A stretch of 64,000 nt of DNA, from NCBI GenBank assembly GCA_947501935.1, contig CANMXU010000005.1, forward strand, positions 62,001-126,000, read 5' to 3'. Below are positions 16,096 to 24,929 of this stretch, piece after piece. Positions within the stretch are counted from its first letter, which is position 1. Each line of letters opens with the position of its first letter. Origin of the DNA: an uncultured Alteromonadaceae bacterium (GTDB taxonomy: Bacteria > Pseudomonadota > Gammaproteobacteria > Enterobacterales > Alteromonadaceae). A program made the translations under genes and the position numbers. The notes beneath the pieces were generated by a model. The model was given only the letters and a program-made list of their open reading frames with translations, ran no database searches and was not told the origin of the DNA.

Positions 16096-18957
16096 TTACT
16101 CTGCTAAAAAGCTTTGATAAATAGAACTTACGTTATTTGAATACTGCTCAAATTCTTCACTGTCAATACTATTGCTAGCATCTTGCAATGCAGCTCTATG
16201 TCCTCTATCGCGCAATTGGCAGTAGCTTTCAACTAATTGATTTTTTTGTGCAGCTGTCAGCACATCATATTCGTACAACCGCTCAAAAATACTAATATTA
16301 TCAGAGTATTGAGCAATTTTTTTATGTTGATTACTATATAAGAGCACTAGGTATTGTGCTAAAAATTCAATATCAACTAAGCCGCCTTGCGCTTGTTTTA
16401 TATCAGTACAAACTTGATTCGACTTATCTAAGTGAACACGCATTTTTTCACGCATCTCTCTAACATCTGCTAACAATTCATCGCTATCACGCTTAGTGGT
16501 AAGTACCTGCTGACGAATTTTTTCAAAACTTTTTTGCAAATGCTGCTCGCCATAAACGGCACGTGCGCGCACCAAAGCTTGATGTTCCCATGTCCATGCA
16601 TCGTTATTTAAATACTGCTCATAAGTATTAATATGCACTACCAACAACCCTGAATTCCCAGAAGGACGTAAACGTAAATCAAGTTCGTACAGCATGCCAC
16701 TAGACATCCGAGTATTGAAAATATGCATAATGCGCTGAGCCAATTTTGAATAGAACTGGCCAGCAGGAACTTCGCGATCACCATTGGTGGTGTCATTTTC
16801 AGGGCTGGTATGGATAAAAACCAAGTCGAGATCTGAGCTATAGCCAAGCTCAATACCACCGGTTTTTCCATATCCTATTACAGCAAAACCTTTATCATTA
16901 TTTTCGGCGCAAGAACGCGGTTCACCAAAACGAATCGAAGTTTGTTGCCATGCAATATTAACTACCTCAGCAATAATCACTTCAGCTAAAGCCGTTAAAT
17001 GATCGCTCACTTGCGTAACAGGTAGTACTCCTGCAACATCGGCGGCGGCAATTCGTAATTGTTGCGCTTGCTTAAATTGCCGTAAATGATTCATTTGCGC
17101 TTCTAAATCGTCTTCCGGCACCCGCAACATACTTTCACGCAAATAATCTTTATAAGCGCTTAACGCTGGTGGGTTATGCAGAAGTTTAGGATCAATAAGT
17201 TCATCAAGTAAAATAGGAAACTTGGCAATGTATTCAGTGATCCAATGGCTTGCTCGGCACAGCATCACTAAATGTTTTAACGCGCCAACATTTTCATAGA
17301 GTAATTCTAAATAAGCGGTGCGGGTAACAATTTTAGTGAGTACTGTTAACACCCGGGTAAAAGCTTCGTCATCAGCTTGCTCTTGCTGTAATTGCCACAG
17401 TAATAAAGGAATGAGTTTATCAAGTACTTGTTGACCACGGTTACCGATACTGCGTTTTGTCATTTCACTACGAAAATCTTTTAAACAGCCCCATATTTTA
17501 TCTGCTGACCAAAAGTCACACGCTTGTGATATCCAAGCAATGCTTTCTTCATCATCCCATTGGCTTTGCCATAAGGTTTGCCAGTGTTGGTCTTGGGCAT
17601 CATTATTAGGAGACTCCTCGCCAATTAACAGTCCAAATTCTTGATGAACAGCTTGCATATGACGCTCGAGTTCAGCAGAGAAATCTTGCCAATTAGCAAA
17701 GCCCATCACATAAACTAAGCGGGTTTGATTCAGGCTACTATCAGGTAAGGTTTGAGTTTGTTGATCAGCCAATGCTTGAATAATATTTTCAGTACGTCTT
17801 AAAAATCGATATGCTTGTTCTAAAATATCCGCACTATGGGCACTGAATTCACCATGTTCAACCAATAAAGGTAACACGGTTAATAAATTGCGCTGTTGCA
17901 GTTGCGTAACACGGCCGCCACGGATCATTTGAAAAACTTGCACAATAAATTCAACTTCGCGAATACCACCTGCTCCCAATTTAATATTGTTAACAAGATT
18001 TTTTCGCCGAACTTCTTGAGCTATCATGGTTTTCATTCTGCGGAGGCTGTCGATCACGCTAAAATCAATATACCGGCGATAAACAAACGGCTTTATTAAT
18101 GCTAATAATCGTTGATGGAAAGGACCATCGCCAATTAATCGCGCTTTTAGCATTGCATATCGTTCCCAGTCACGCCCTTGTTCTTGGTAGTAATCTTCGA
18201 TGGCATTAAAATTCATCACCAAGGGACCACTTTCTCCAAACGGACGCAAACGCATATCTACGCGGTAAACAAAACCATCTGCAGTTTTTTGGTCTAGGGC
18301 ATTAATTAATTTTTGTGCAAGGCGAACAAAAAATTGCTGGTTATCAAGGCAACGTCTTGCACCTTCAGTTTCACCACTTTCAGGGTAAGAGAAGATCAAA
18401 TCAATATCAGAAGAAAAATTCAGCTCTTTACCGCCTAACTTCCCCATTCCAAAAACTAATAGGCTTTGTGTTTCGCCATGCTTGTTTTTCGGCGTACCCC
18501 ATTTAGCTTGGCAAAATTGAGTAAGCCATGACAAAGCGCCTAAAATTAAAGTATCAGCTAAGTTGGATATCCGCGCCAACGAGGTATCTAAAGGCTGGTG
18601 TAAAACCATATCTGCAGTAGCAATATGCACCATATGTTGTAAACGGAAGCGCCGTAAAATTCGATTTAATTCAAGCTCATCACCGCATTGAGTTAATTGT
18701 TCTGCCAATAATGTTGAATAGTCGGTTACTGTTGATTGATAAACGCGCCCTGAACTAAATAGTTCAACCACTAACTCTGGGGCTTGTAGCGCACTATTGA
18801 GGATAAAATCGCTTAACGCCAATGCTTGTTTAAAATCAGCTAATTGCTGAGCTGAAAGCGATTTAGCAGCATCAGGATGTTGGTCATTAAATTTCTGCAA
18901 ATTAAGTTGTGCTTGTTGTTCAAGCACTAAAGGAAATTGTAACACTTTTTTTGTCAT
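16096..18957 (-). CDS. glnE: Bifunctional glutamine synthetase adenylyltransferase/adenylyl-removing enzyme
   Basis: A 953-aa protein with two nucleotidyltransferase domains in tandem. The N-terminal one (GMGKLGGKELNFSSDIDLIF, near residue 170) removes AMP from glutamine synthetase. The C-terminal one (GYGKTGGIELGYSSDLDLVF, near residue 698) adds it. Each is followed by a GlnD-PII-type helical domain (AGGIREVEFIVQ; QGGLVDIEFLAQY). Length matches E. coli GlnE (946 aa). It controls nitrogen assimilation in response to PII. It is convergent with the TcpQ-like gene and divergent from the PspA module. Confidence 0.97.
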   Translation of the reverse strand: MTKKVLQFPLVLEQQAQLNLQKFNDQHPDAAKSLSAQQLADFKQALALSDFILNSALQAPELVVELFSSGRVYQSTVTDYSTLLAEQLTQCGDELELNRILRRFRLQHMVHIATADMVLHQPLDTSLARISNLADTLILGALSWLTQFCQAKWGTPKNKHGETQSLLVFGMGKLGGKELNFSSDIDLIFSYPESGETEGARRCLDNQQFFVRLAQKLINALDQKTADGFVYRVDMRLRPFGESGPLVMNFNAIEDYYQEQGRDWERYAMLKARLIGDGPFHQRLLALIKPFVYRRYIDFSVIDSLRRMKTMIAQEVRRKNLVNNIKLGAGGIREVEFIVQVFQMIRGGRVTQLQQRNLLTVLPLLVEHGEFSAHSADILEQAYRFLRRTENIIQALADQQTQTLPDSSLNQTRLVYVMGFANWQDFSAELERHMQAVHQEFGLLIGEESPNNDAQDQHWQTLWQSQWDDEESIAWISQACDFWSADKIWGCLKDFRSEMTKRSIGNRGQQVLDKLIPLLLWQLQQEQADDEAFTRVLTVLTKIVTRTAYLELLYENVGALKHLVMLCRASHWITEYIAKFPILLDELIDPKLLHNPPALSAYKDYLRESMLRVPEDDLEAQMNHLRQFKQAQQLRIAAADVAGVLPVTQVSDHLTALAEVIIAEVVNIAWQQTSIRFGEPRSCAENNDKGFAVIGYGKTGGIELGYSSDLDLVFIHTSPENDTTNGDREVPAGQFYSKLAQRIMHIFNTRMSSGMLYELDLRLRPSGNSGLLVVHINTYEQYLNNDAWTWEHQALVRARAVYGEQHLQKSFEKIRQQVLTTKRDSDELLADVREMREKMRVHLDKSNQVCTDIKQAQGGLVDIEFLAQYLVLLYSNQHKKIAQYSDNISIFERLYEYDVLTAAQKNQLVESYCQLRDRGHRAALQDASNSIDSEEFEQYSNNVSSIYQSFLAE

Positions 18958-19022
18958 CAGCTTATGGTCTCTTCGCTATACTAGATACTTGAACTGTTTT
19001 TGATATCAATAAATTAACAATA

Positions 19023-19035
19023 GACATATTATGTC
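19023..19035. promoter_or_regulatory. GACATAWTATGTC palindrome, first copy
   Basis: GACATATTATGTC is a perfect inverted repeat around one central base. It lies 47 bp before the chosen start of the lipoprotein gene (19082). AAATTAAC precedes it at 19011-19018, as it precedes the copy at 22982. Two further copies lie before the DUF2170-PspA operon, so this is probably the operator of a shared dimeric regulator. Confidence 0.65.
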
Positions 19036-19081
19036 GTTGATGATATTAATGAATGATTACCATAGCATTTTTAGGGAACCT

Positions 19082-20059
19082 ATGGCAGAAATGCAACCAT
19101 TAAGACTCGCTTTTTTCACACTACTTTTTTTCTTAGTTGGCTGTGGCGATCCAGTAAAAGAACAAATTTTACAGCAATCACCAATCACTGAACAAAGAGT
19201 ACAACAATTAGGGCAAGCACTAGAAGCTGATCAGATACGAAACGCGAGTTTGATCAAACAATATGCAGATAAAGTTGCTGATTTAAAACCTGAACTAAAA
19301 CCATTAATTAATGAATTTAGAAAAGATGCCTCCACGCAAGGGCCGATGTATTTAGCCTTGCTTGATCGTATCAATACCGTTAAAAATCAGCCCAGCATGT
19401 TTGCCAGTAGCCAAGCGCTTTACGATGAACTGCTTAATATTTACCAAGCCGCTGACCCAGTACTTTATTCTGATGCGTTAAGTGATCCACTCAACGTATT
19501 AGCTGACATGTCTGATGGCATGTTACCGCGCATTAATTCCTTGTCTAAAAGTCAAAGCCAGCAAGCAAATAATGCTCAAGACTTTGGCACCGGCGAGCAG
19601 TTAATCGGCAACCCTAATTATGGTCAATGGAGTACAGGTAGTAACGGCATGTCTTTTTGGGCATGGTATGGCATGTATTCAATGATGGGCGATGTATTTG
19701 GTTCAAGACGCGCTTATTATGGTGATTGGAGCCAACGCCGTAATTATAGTTATTATAATGATTATGGTCGTACGCGTTACAGCTCGCCAAGCCAATTGAA
19801 AAAACAAACTCAGCTTGATACCCGTACTAAAAAGTCGTTTGCAAGTCGCGGAAAAACCTTCCAAAGCCCTTACGCGAAAAACAAAACCGGTGGTTCAAGC
19901 CTTTCAGGAAAGAGCAAAACCGCGCAAACCAGCGCTAATAGATTTCGTTCTAACACTACTAGCAAAAGCAGTTACGCGAGTAGTTCAAAATACTCAAAAA
20001 ATGCCAGCTTTAGAAACAGTAGCAGCAACACCTCACGCGGCTTTAAGCGCGGGAAATAG
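19082..20059 (+). CDS. Putative lipoprotein with Tyr/Ser-rich C-terminus
   Basis: A 325-aa protein with a lipoprotein signal ending at LVGC. The N-terminal half is helical and polar; the C-terminal 130 residues are low-complexity, rich in Tyr, Ser, Arg and Lys. The start at 19082 is chosen because AGGGA lies 5 bp upstream and the signal peptide follows directly; the longer frame from 19031 would overlap the operator palindrome. No family recognised. It precedes the DUF350 gene by 8 bp, a place like that of yjfM beside yjfL in E. coli, although YjfM (DUF1190) is not clearly homologous. Confidence 0.75.
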   Translation: MAEMQPLRLAFFTLLFFLVGCGDPVKEQILQQSPITEQRVQQLGQALEADQIRNASLIKQYADKVADLKPELKPLINEFRKDASTQGPMYLALLDRINTVKNQPSMFASSQALYDELLNIYQAADPVLYSDALSDPLNVLADMSDGMLPRINSLSKSQSQQANNAQDFGTGEQLIGNPNYGQWSTGSNGMSFWAWYGMYSMMGDVFGSRRAYYGDWSQRRNYSYYNDYGRTRYSSPSQLKKQTQLDTRTKKSFASRGKTFQSPYAKNKTGGSSLSGKSKTAQTSANRFRSNTTSKSSYASSSKYSKNASFRNSSSNTSRGFKRGK

Positions 20060-20067
20060 GAATAAAT

Positions 20068-20970
20068 ATGAATACAATTGTTGAAATTACCGGCCTTAAT
20101 CAAGAATTATTGATCATTTTAGCCATCGATGTTGCCATTGCGATTTTTCTACTAGGCACCATGCGATTTGTCTCGGGGTTATCCTCGAAAGTTAATACCA
20201 CCGACGAATTATCAAAAGAAGACAACTTTGCTTTTGGTATTAGTGTTGCCGGTAGTATCGCAGCTTTAGGTATAGTACTTACCGGCGCAATTACCGGAGA
20301 AGCCGCTGATAGCTACTTAGGTGAATTTATTGGCATGCTTTCTTACGGTTTGTTTGGCTTAATATTAATTAAAGTTGGCCGTATTATTCACGATCGCTTA
20401 GCCCTTAATCAGCTAGATAAAACTGAGCTGATTAAAAACCGTAATATCACCGTAGGTTTGGTTGACGCCGCCGGCGTTATTGCCACCGCCATTGTTATAC
20501 GTGCCGTTCTACTTTGGGTTGACGGTTTAAACGTCAGCACTTTTATCGCTATCGCCAGTGGCTTTGCCGTTGCACAAACCATGCTAGTAATGGTAACTCG
20601 CTTTAAAGAGCGCCAATACAAAAAGAACAATCAAGAAGACTGCATGCAAGAAGCTTTTGCTAAAGGTCAAGTTGCTTTAGCGATACGTTATGCCGGACAA
20701 GTAATAAGCACAGCATTAGCAGTAACAGCCGCAAGCCATTTCTTAACCTATAGCCCAGACACCTTAGTAAATAACTTACTAGGCTGGTTAATTATCGGTA
20801 CAGTGATGACCATACTGGTTACCTTCTTAACCTTTATCGCCAAACGCATTATTTTATGGGGCATAAACTTGGTTGAAGAAGTTGACCAACAGCATAATAT
20901 TGGTGTTGCAAGTATAGAAATGGCGATTAGTATTTCTATTGCATTAATTCTTAGTGCATTGATGGCTTAA
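20068..20970 (+). CDS. DUF350 inner-membrane protein (YjfL-like)
   Basis: A 300-aa integral membrane protein with about eight hydrophobic segments in two halves. Each half shows the DUF350 pattern (FAFGISVAGSIAALGIVLTGAI near residue 52; then a similar block starting IGVASIEMAISISIALILSAL at the end). This fits two DUF350 units. E. coli YjfL, of the same family, is encoded beside the PspA paralogue YjfJ. Function is unknown, with a channel or sensor in envelope stress as speculation. The ribosome site AGGA overlaps the previous stop region, so the two genes are coupled. The stop codon lies in a 14-bp tandem repeat. Confidence 0.88.
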   Translation: MNTIVEITGLNQELLIILAIDVAIAIFLLGTMRFVSGLSSKVNTTDELSKEDNFAFGISVAGSIAALGIVLTGAITGEAADSYLGEFIGMLSYGLFGLILIKVGRIIHDRLALNQLDKTELIKNRNITVGLVDAAGVIATAIVIRAVLLWVDGLNVSTFIAIASGFAVAQTMLVMVTRFKERQYKKNNQEDCMQEAFAKGQVALAIRYAGQVISTALAVTAASHFLTYSPDTLVNNLLGWLIIGTVMTILVTFLTFIAKRIILWGINLVEEVDQQHNIGVASIEMAISISIALILSALMA

Positions 20971-21032
20971 CGTAAGTGGCTTAAAGTAAGTGGCTTAACG
21001 TAAGTGGCCTAACATAAGTGCTTAACGCAAGT
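20964..21032. repeat. 14-bp tandem repeat spanning a stop codon
   Basis: About 4.9 copies of GGCTTAACGTAAGT with few changes: 20964-20977, 20978-20991, 20992-21005, 21006-21019, and a 13-bp copy to 21032. The first unit contains the last codons and TAA stop (20968-20970) of the DUF350 gene, so all other units are in its 3' untranslated region. Confidence 0.85.
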
Positions 21033-21069
21033 GCCCTAGCTTAGCCGTTATAAACTACAAGTACAACTT

Positions 21070-21098
21070 CGAGCCAGCTTATGTATATAGCTGGCTCG
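21070..21098. other. 10-bp perfect hairpin between DUF350 and SpeE-like genes
   Basis: CGAGCCAGCT (21070-21079) pairs with AGCTGGCTCG (21089-21098) around a 9-nt AT loop. No T-run follows, so a weak or factor-dependent terminator or an RNA-stability element is more likely than a strong intrinsic terminator. Confidence 0.55.
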
Positions 21099-21132
21099 CC
21101 CAACCTTTCCTTTATAAATCGATGATAAATAC

Positions 21133-22851
21133 GTGAGCAACAAACCAACCCCCAACACTGCTAACAATCGTTTTTGGGACGATGTTTTACTAATTTTAAC
21201 CATGGCAGTATTAGCTGGCTGTGGGTTAATTTACGAATATTTATTATCACATTACGCAGGTCGTGTTTTAGGCGTAATGGAAAGCACCATTTATGCGATG
21301 ATCGGCTTAATGATTGTCGCTATGGGTTTAGGCGCCTTTGCTGCGCGAAAAATAAAATGTGCCTTTAATGGTTTTGTTTGGCTAGAACTCATTATCGCGC
21401 TGCTCGGTAGTGTCGCGATACTGATTATTGGCGGACTTATCGCCATTACGCAATTATTACCCCACCTTGTTGCTGAAACGTTTGCTATACCCGCCGATGC
21501 CTTGCCACAAGGAGGATTATTCAAACAGTTAAATTTCTTAGCCTTTAATAGTCCCTATTTTTTCGGTTTATTACTTGGCTTTTTTATTGGCATGGAAATT
21601 CCATTAATTGCGCAAATTAGAGAGCAGTTACACAACAAACACTTGGAGCATAACTTAGGTACTATTTATGGTGCTGACTATATTGGCGCGGGCATAGGCG
21701 CAGCTATTTGGGTGATATTTTTATTATCAATAGACATTAGTGAAGCCAGCGCCCTAACCGCTGCTTTAAACTTGCTAGCCGGCAGTGTTTTCATTGCCCG
21801 ATATTGGCAAAATTTACATTGGCTCAAAACCTTAATTGCATTGCATGTATTTCTTGCTGGCATCATTGTAATGATGTTCAGTTATGGCAATCAATGGCTT
21901 AATCAAATGAGTAATTTACTCTATTTAGACAAGGTCGTATTCAGTGATAAAACCCGCTATCAGCAACTAACATTCACCGAAAGAGCGATGGGGTTAGGTA
22001 AAGACAGCGTCATTAATTTTTATCTAAATGGCCGTTTGCAGTTCTCATCTTCCGATGAACATGTTTATCACAGCTATTTAGTTTATCCGGTGCTGGCAGG
22101 TTCGGCCCGCCAAGAGAACATTTTAATTATTGGCGGTGGTGACGGTTTAGCGCTGCGCGACGTATTAGCGTGGTCACCTAAACAAGTTACCTTGATTGAT
22201 TTAGACAGCCAGTTACTCGATATTTTTCAAAGCCCTGCTCAACATTTACCTCAGCAGTTAGCCAATAATATCGCAGCTTTTAATCAGCTTAGCTTGCAAG
22301 ACAAACGCGTGAAAGTGATCAGAGCCGACGCCTTTATTGCCATCGATGCCTTATTAAAAAGCCAACAACACTTTGACGCGATAATTGTTGATTTACCCGA
22401 CCCTAGTCACCCAGATTTAAATAAGCTTTATTCAGTTAACTTCTACGCCCGTTTAGAACAACTGCTTTCTGGCGATGGTTTAATGGCGATACAATCAACC
22501 AGTCCTTATCACGCCAAAGACTCTTTTATTGCCATTGGTAATACCGTTGAAGCAGCCGGTTTTAATTATGTACAGCAATATCACGACAATGTACCAAGCT
22601 TTGGTGAATGGGGCTGGACCATTGCCTCAAAACGCGGCGCAAGCCCAAGCCAACGCTTAACCAAACTTGAAAAGCTACCGATTGAACACCATTGGTTAAC
22701 TTTACCTATGATAAATAATGCTTTTTATTTTCCGAAAAACTTTTATCAACATAAAGAACAAATAGGTATTAATTATTTAGGTAGTCATCACTTGTATCAA
22801 TTACACCAACAAGCGTGGCAAGAACAGCAAAGTACAACTAAATTTGACTGA
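21133..22851 (+). CDS. Membrane protein with spermidine-synthase-like domain
   Basis: A 572-aa protein. The N-terminal 260 residues hold about seven membrane segments; the C-terminal half is a SpeE-type aminopropyltransferase fold with the nucleotide-binding GGGDGLALRDVL and LIDLD motifs. The catalytic loop reads VDLPDPSHP where true spermidine synthases have D-x-[ST]-D-P, and the DE-x-x-Y-H-E motif reads DEHVYHS, losing the last Glu. The reaction may therefore differ from putrescine aminopropylation. The start is GTG 21133. Fusions of this kind are known next to DUF350 and PspA genes. Confidence 0.85.
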   Translation: MSNKPTPNTANNRFWDDVLLILTMAVLAGCGLIYEYLLSHYAGRVLGVMESTIYAMIGLMIVAMGLGAFAARKIKCAFNGFVWLELIIALLGSVAILIIGGLIAITQLLPHLVAETFAIPADALPQGGLFKQLNFLAFNSPYFFGLLLGFFIGMEIPLIAQIREQLHNKHLEHNLGTIYGADYIGAGIGAAIWVIFLLSIDISEASALTAALNLLAGSVFIARYWQNLHWLKTLIALHVFLAGIIVMMFSYGNQWLNQMSNLLYLDKVVFSDKTRYQQLTFTERAMGLGKDSVINFYLNGRLQFSSSDEHVYHSYLVYPVLAGSARQENILIIGGGDGLALRDVLAWSPKQVTLIDLDSQLLDIFQSPAQHLPQQLANNIAAFNQLSLQDKRVKVIRADAFIAIDALLKSQQHFDAIIVDLPDPSHPDLNKLYSVNFYARLEQLLSGDGLMAIQSTSPYHAKDSFIAIGNTVEAAGFNYVQQYHDNVPSFGEWGWTIASKRGASPSQRLTKLEKLPIEHHWLTLPMINNAFYFPKNFYQHKEQIGINYLGSHHLYQLHQQAWQEQQSTTKFD

Positions 22852-22944
22852 TATGTTTTACCGACTAAGTTAATAACTCACTTAGTTATTTGCTTAGCTA
22901 AATAAAGTAAATTGAAATTAATTGATAAAAAAACACTATAGCAC

Positions 22945-22995
22945 TTGACATAATATGTCTTAATGCTAAATTAACCCTACCGACATATTATGTCG
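22945..22995 (+). promoter_or_regulatory. Promoter of the DUF2170-PspA operon with two GACATAWTATGTC operators
   Basis: GACATAATATGTC at 22947-22959 and GACATATTATGTC at 22982-22994 are both perfect palindromes about one central base, 35 bp apart. A consensus -35 box TTGACA (22945-22950) overlaps the first and is followed at 16 bp by TAAATT (22967-22972). The second palindrome falls at the expected start of transcription. This arrangement suits repression by a dimer bound at two sites. Confidence 0.7.
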
Positions 22996-23056
22996 AAAGC
23001 AAAAACACGGATTTAACAAACAATGTTTTTTGCTACTTATTTACATGAGGATAAAC

Positions 23057-23470
23057 ATGAATATTCATAAGATAGCTAACCACTTAAATGCCCTTGCAGA
23101 TAATTCAGAAACAGGATTAGTTTTTGACTGTCAACCAATTTCAGGTGAAGTTGATGTATTGCAAATTAGTGTTATTGACCGTGAAGAGCTGCCTATTTTT
23201 GTTTCAGTAACTGACGACCAAATTATTTGCATTACCTATCTTTGGGGCACAGAAGAAGTTAAACCCGGCAGTATCCATAACATGCACGAAAGCATGTTAG
23301 AAATGAACATCCCAATGCCATTATCATCATTTTCAAAAATTGGTGATAAGTACGTACTTTTTGGGGCTTTATCAATTAATTCAACCTTCGATGATATCGA
23401 GCATGAACTCGCCGTGCTCAGCAACAACGTTTTAGAAATTATCGATGATATGAGTGAATATTTAGTTTAA
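23057..23470 (+). CDS. DUF2170 family protein (YjfI-like)
   Basis: A 137-aa acidic cytosolic protein. The region MPLSSFSKIGDKYVLFGALSINSTFDDIEHELAVLSNN matches E. coli YjfI (DUF2170). The start at 23057 has AGGA 7 bp upstream; earlier in-frame starts lack a signal. It is the first gene of the unit and is followed 25 bp later by pspA, the same pairing as yjfI-yjfJ. Function is unknown; the family is linked to PspA-like proteins by context only. Confidence 0.85.
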   Translation: MNIHKIANHLNALADNSETGLVFDCQPISGEVDVLQISVIDREELPIFVSVTDDQIICITYLWGTEEVKPGSIHNMHESMLEMNIPMPLSSFSKIGDKYVLFGALSINSTFDDIEHELAVLSNNVLEIIDDMSEYLV

Positions 23471-23495
23471 ACACCTACTACTTGGAGTAATAAAA

Positions 23496-24185
23496 ATGAG
23501 TTTATTTAAGAAGATTATGACCGCTATTCGCGGTGGCGCATCAGAAGTAGGTGAAGCAATTGTTGACTCAAATGCTACCCGTATTTTTGAACAAGAAATT
23601 CGTGATGCTGAAAATCATTTAACTAAAGCCAAGCGCGATTTAACTGGCGTAATGGCACAACAAATGGCTTCTAGCCGTGAAGTTGACCGCTTAAAACGTG
23701 AAGCCGTTGAACACGAAGGTTATGCCGTACAAGCTTTAGAAAAAGGTGACGAAGCCTTAGCTTTAGCCGTTGCAGAAAAAATTGCCGCTTTAGAGTCTGA
23801 ATTATCAAGTCAGCAACAATCACTTGATAGCTTTGAAGGCAGTGCGAATCGCTTAAAAGAATTAGTGAAGAAAAGTGAACGTCAGGTTACTGAATACAAA
23901 CGTCAACTTTCTATGGTTAAAACCACTGAAAGCGTGCAAAAAGCAACTTCAGCGATCACTGATAACTTTTCATCAAGCAACTCAAAACTGCTTAGTGCAA
24001 AAGATTCATTAGAGCGCATTAAAGCTAAACAGCAGAAGTTTGATGACCAAATGAAAGCGGCTGAAGTACTTGATTCAGAAAATTCAGACAACTCTTTAGA
24101 AGCCAAACTTAAAGAAGCGGGTATTGGTGGCACTGACAACAGCGCAAATTCAGTATTAGAGCGTTTGAAAGCTAAACAAAAGTAA
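23496..24185 (+). CDS. PspA/IM30 family protein (YjfJ-like)
   Basis: A 229-aa, almost wholly coiled-coil protein. It opens with the amphipathic membrane-binding helix MSLFKKIMTAIRGGASEVGEA and continues with the heptad-rich PspA/IM30 core (FEQEIRDAENHLTKAKRDL; later YKRQLSMVKTTESVQKA). Members of this ESCRT-III-like superfamily assemble on stressed inner membranes. No pspF, pspB or pspC is nearby, so it belongs to the YjfJ branch rather than the classical Psp operon. A hairpin terminator follows 30 bp downstream. Confidence 0.92.
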   Translation: MSLFKKIMTAIRGGASEVGEAIVDSNATRIFEQEIRDAENHLTKAKRDLTGVMAQQMASSREVDRLKREAVEHEGYAVQALEKGDEALALAVAEKIAALESELSSQQQSLDSFEGSANRLKELVKKSERQVTEYKRQLSMVKTTESVQKATSAITDNFSSSNSKLLSAKDSLERIKAKQQKFDDQMKAAEVLDSENSDNSLEAKLKEAGIGGTDNSANSVLERLKAKQK

Positions 24186-24214
24186 ACCCATGACCCAACC
24201 AATAATGGGATTTT

Positions 24215-24249
24215 GCTCAGCATGATATTCATGCTGAGCCTTTTTATTT
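24215..24249 (+). terminator. Intrinsic terminator after pspA
   Basis: GCTCAGCATGA (24215-24225) pairs perfectly with TCATGCTGAGC (24229-24239) around TAT and is followed by CTTTTTATTT. It separates the DUF2170-PspA pair from the three genes after it, so these either have their own promoter or depend on read-through. Confidence 0.85.
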
Positions 24250-24288
24250 CAGTCAGTTTAATTATTTGAGTATTTAGCGAGTAGCCTA

Positions 24289-24927
24289 ATGAGTTTTTTT
24301 AAGAAAATATTTAAAAAAGAACAACCACAAAGAAACCTAACTTCGGTTAGCCAGCTAAAAAAAGATGACATTATTGTATTAACCGACAGCTTTGCTTTAC
24401 CTGAAAACTTGCGTAACCAGCAATTTCAAGTAAGTGCGGTAAATACCTACGAGTATGAATTTACCAAACAAACTGAGTGGGCATTAACCAGTAATAATAA
24501 TATTGAAATATTTTTGTCTCTCGACGTTGACGACACCAGCCATTTAAAGTTTTCTTTAAAAGTGGCTCATCAAGACATTGAAAGCTTGTTCGACCTTGAA
24601 GCCTTTGCAATGATTTTTGAACCGCCCGGTCAAGCTTTTCTAACCAAGCAGCAAGACACCGCATTAACCAATGGTTGGAGCAGCGAACAATATCAACAAA
24701 GTGTTTTTGCTAAAGTTGGCTTCTTTCATCGTAAAGACCACCGCAGTGAAAACATTTCAAGTTATGAAGGCGCTGATGCTGGTGAGCAGTTTGAATTATA
24801 CCAATTGTTTGACCAAGACCAATCCTATGGTATAGACGTAGAAGTATGGCAAGACGGTGATACCGATGTATTTCTTAACTTTTATCGTCCATTAACTGAT
24901 ATTGTCGATATGTTTCCGGGGAGCTAA
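24289..24927 (+). CDS. Uncharacterised cytosolic protein of the PspA module
   Basis: A 212-aa acidic protein. It opens MSFFKKIFKKEQ, an amphipathic start like that of the PspA protein, and then looks like a beta-rich fold with many aromatic residues. By position it takes the place of E. coli yjfK (DUF2491). The block QFQVSAVNTYEYEFTKQTEW also recalls DUF4178 proteins, which occur in related operons. Neither family match is certain. It ends 2 bp before the next gene, with GGGGAG as the ribosome site of that gene. Confidence 0.7.
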   Translation: MSFFKKIFKKEQPQRNLTSVSQLKKDDIIVLTDSFALPENLRNQQFQVSAVNTYEYEFTKQTEWALTSNNNIEIFLSLDVDDTSHLKFSLKVAHQDIESLFDLEAFAMIFEPPGQAFLTKQQDTALTNGWSSEQYQQSVFAKVGFFHRKDHRSENISSYEGADAGEQFELYQLFDQDQSYGIDVEVWQDGDTDVFLNFYRPLTDIVDMFPGS

Positions 24928-24929
24928 AA

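Noticed and set aside
19031..19081. Longer N-terminus for the lipoprotein gene, starting at 19031
   Set aside because: That ATG lies within the GACATATTATGTC palindrome, and a much better ribosome site and a clean lipoprotein signal occur at 19082.
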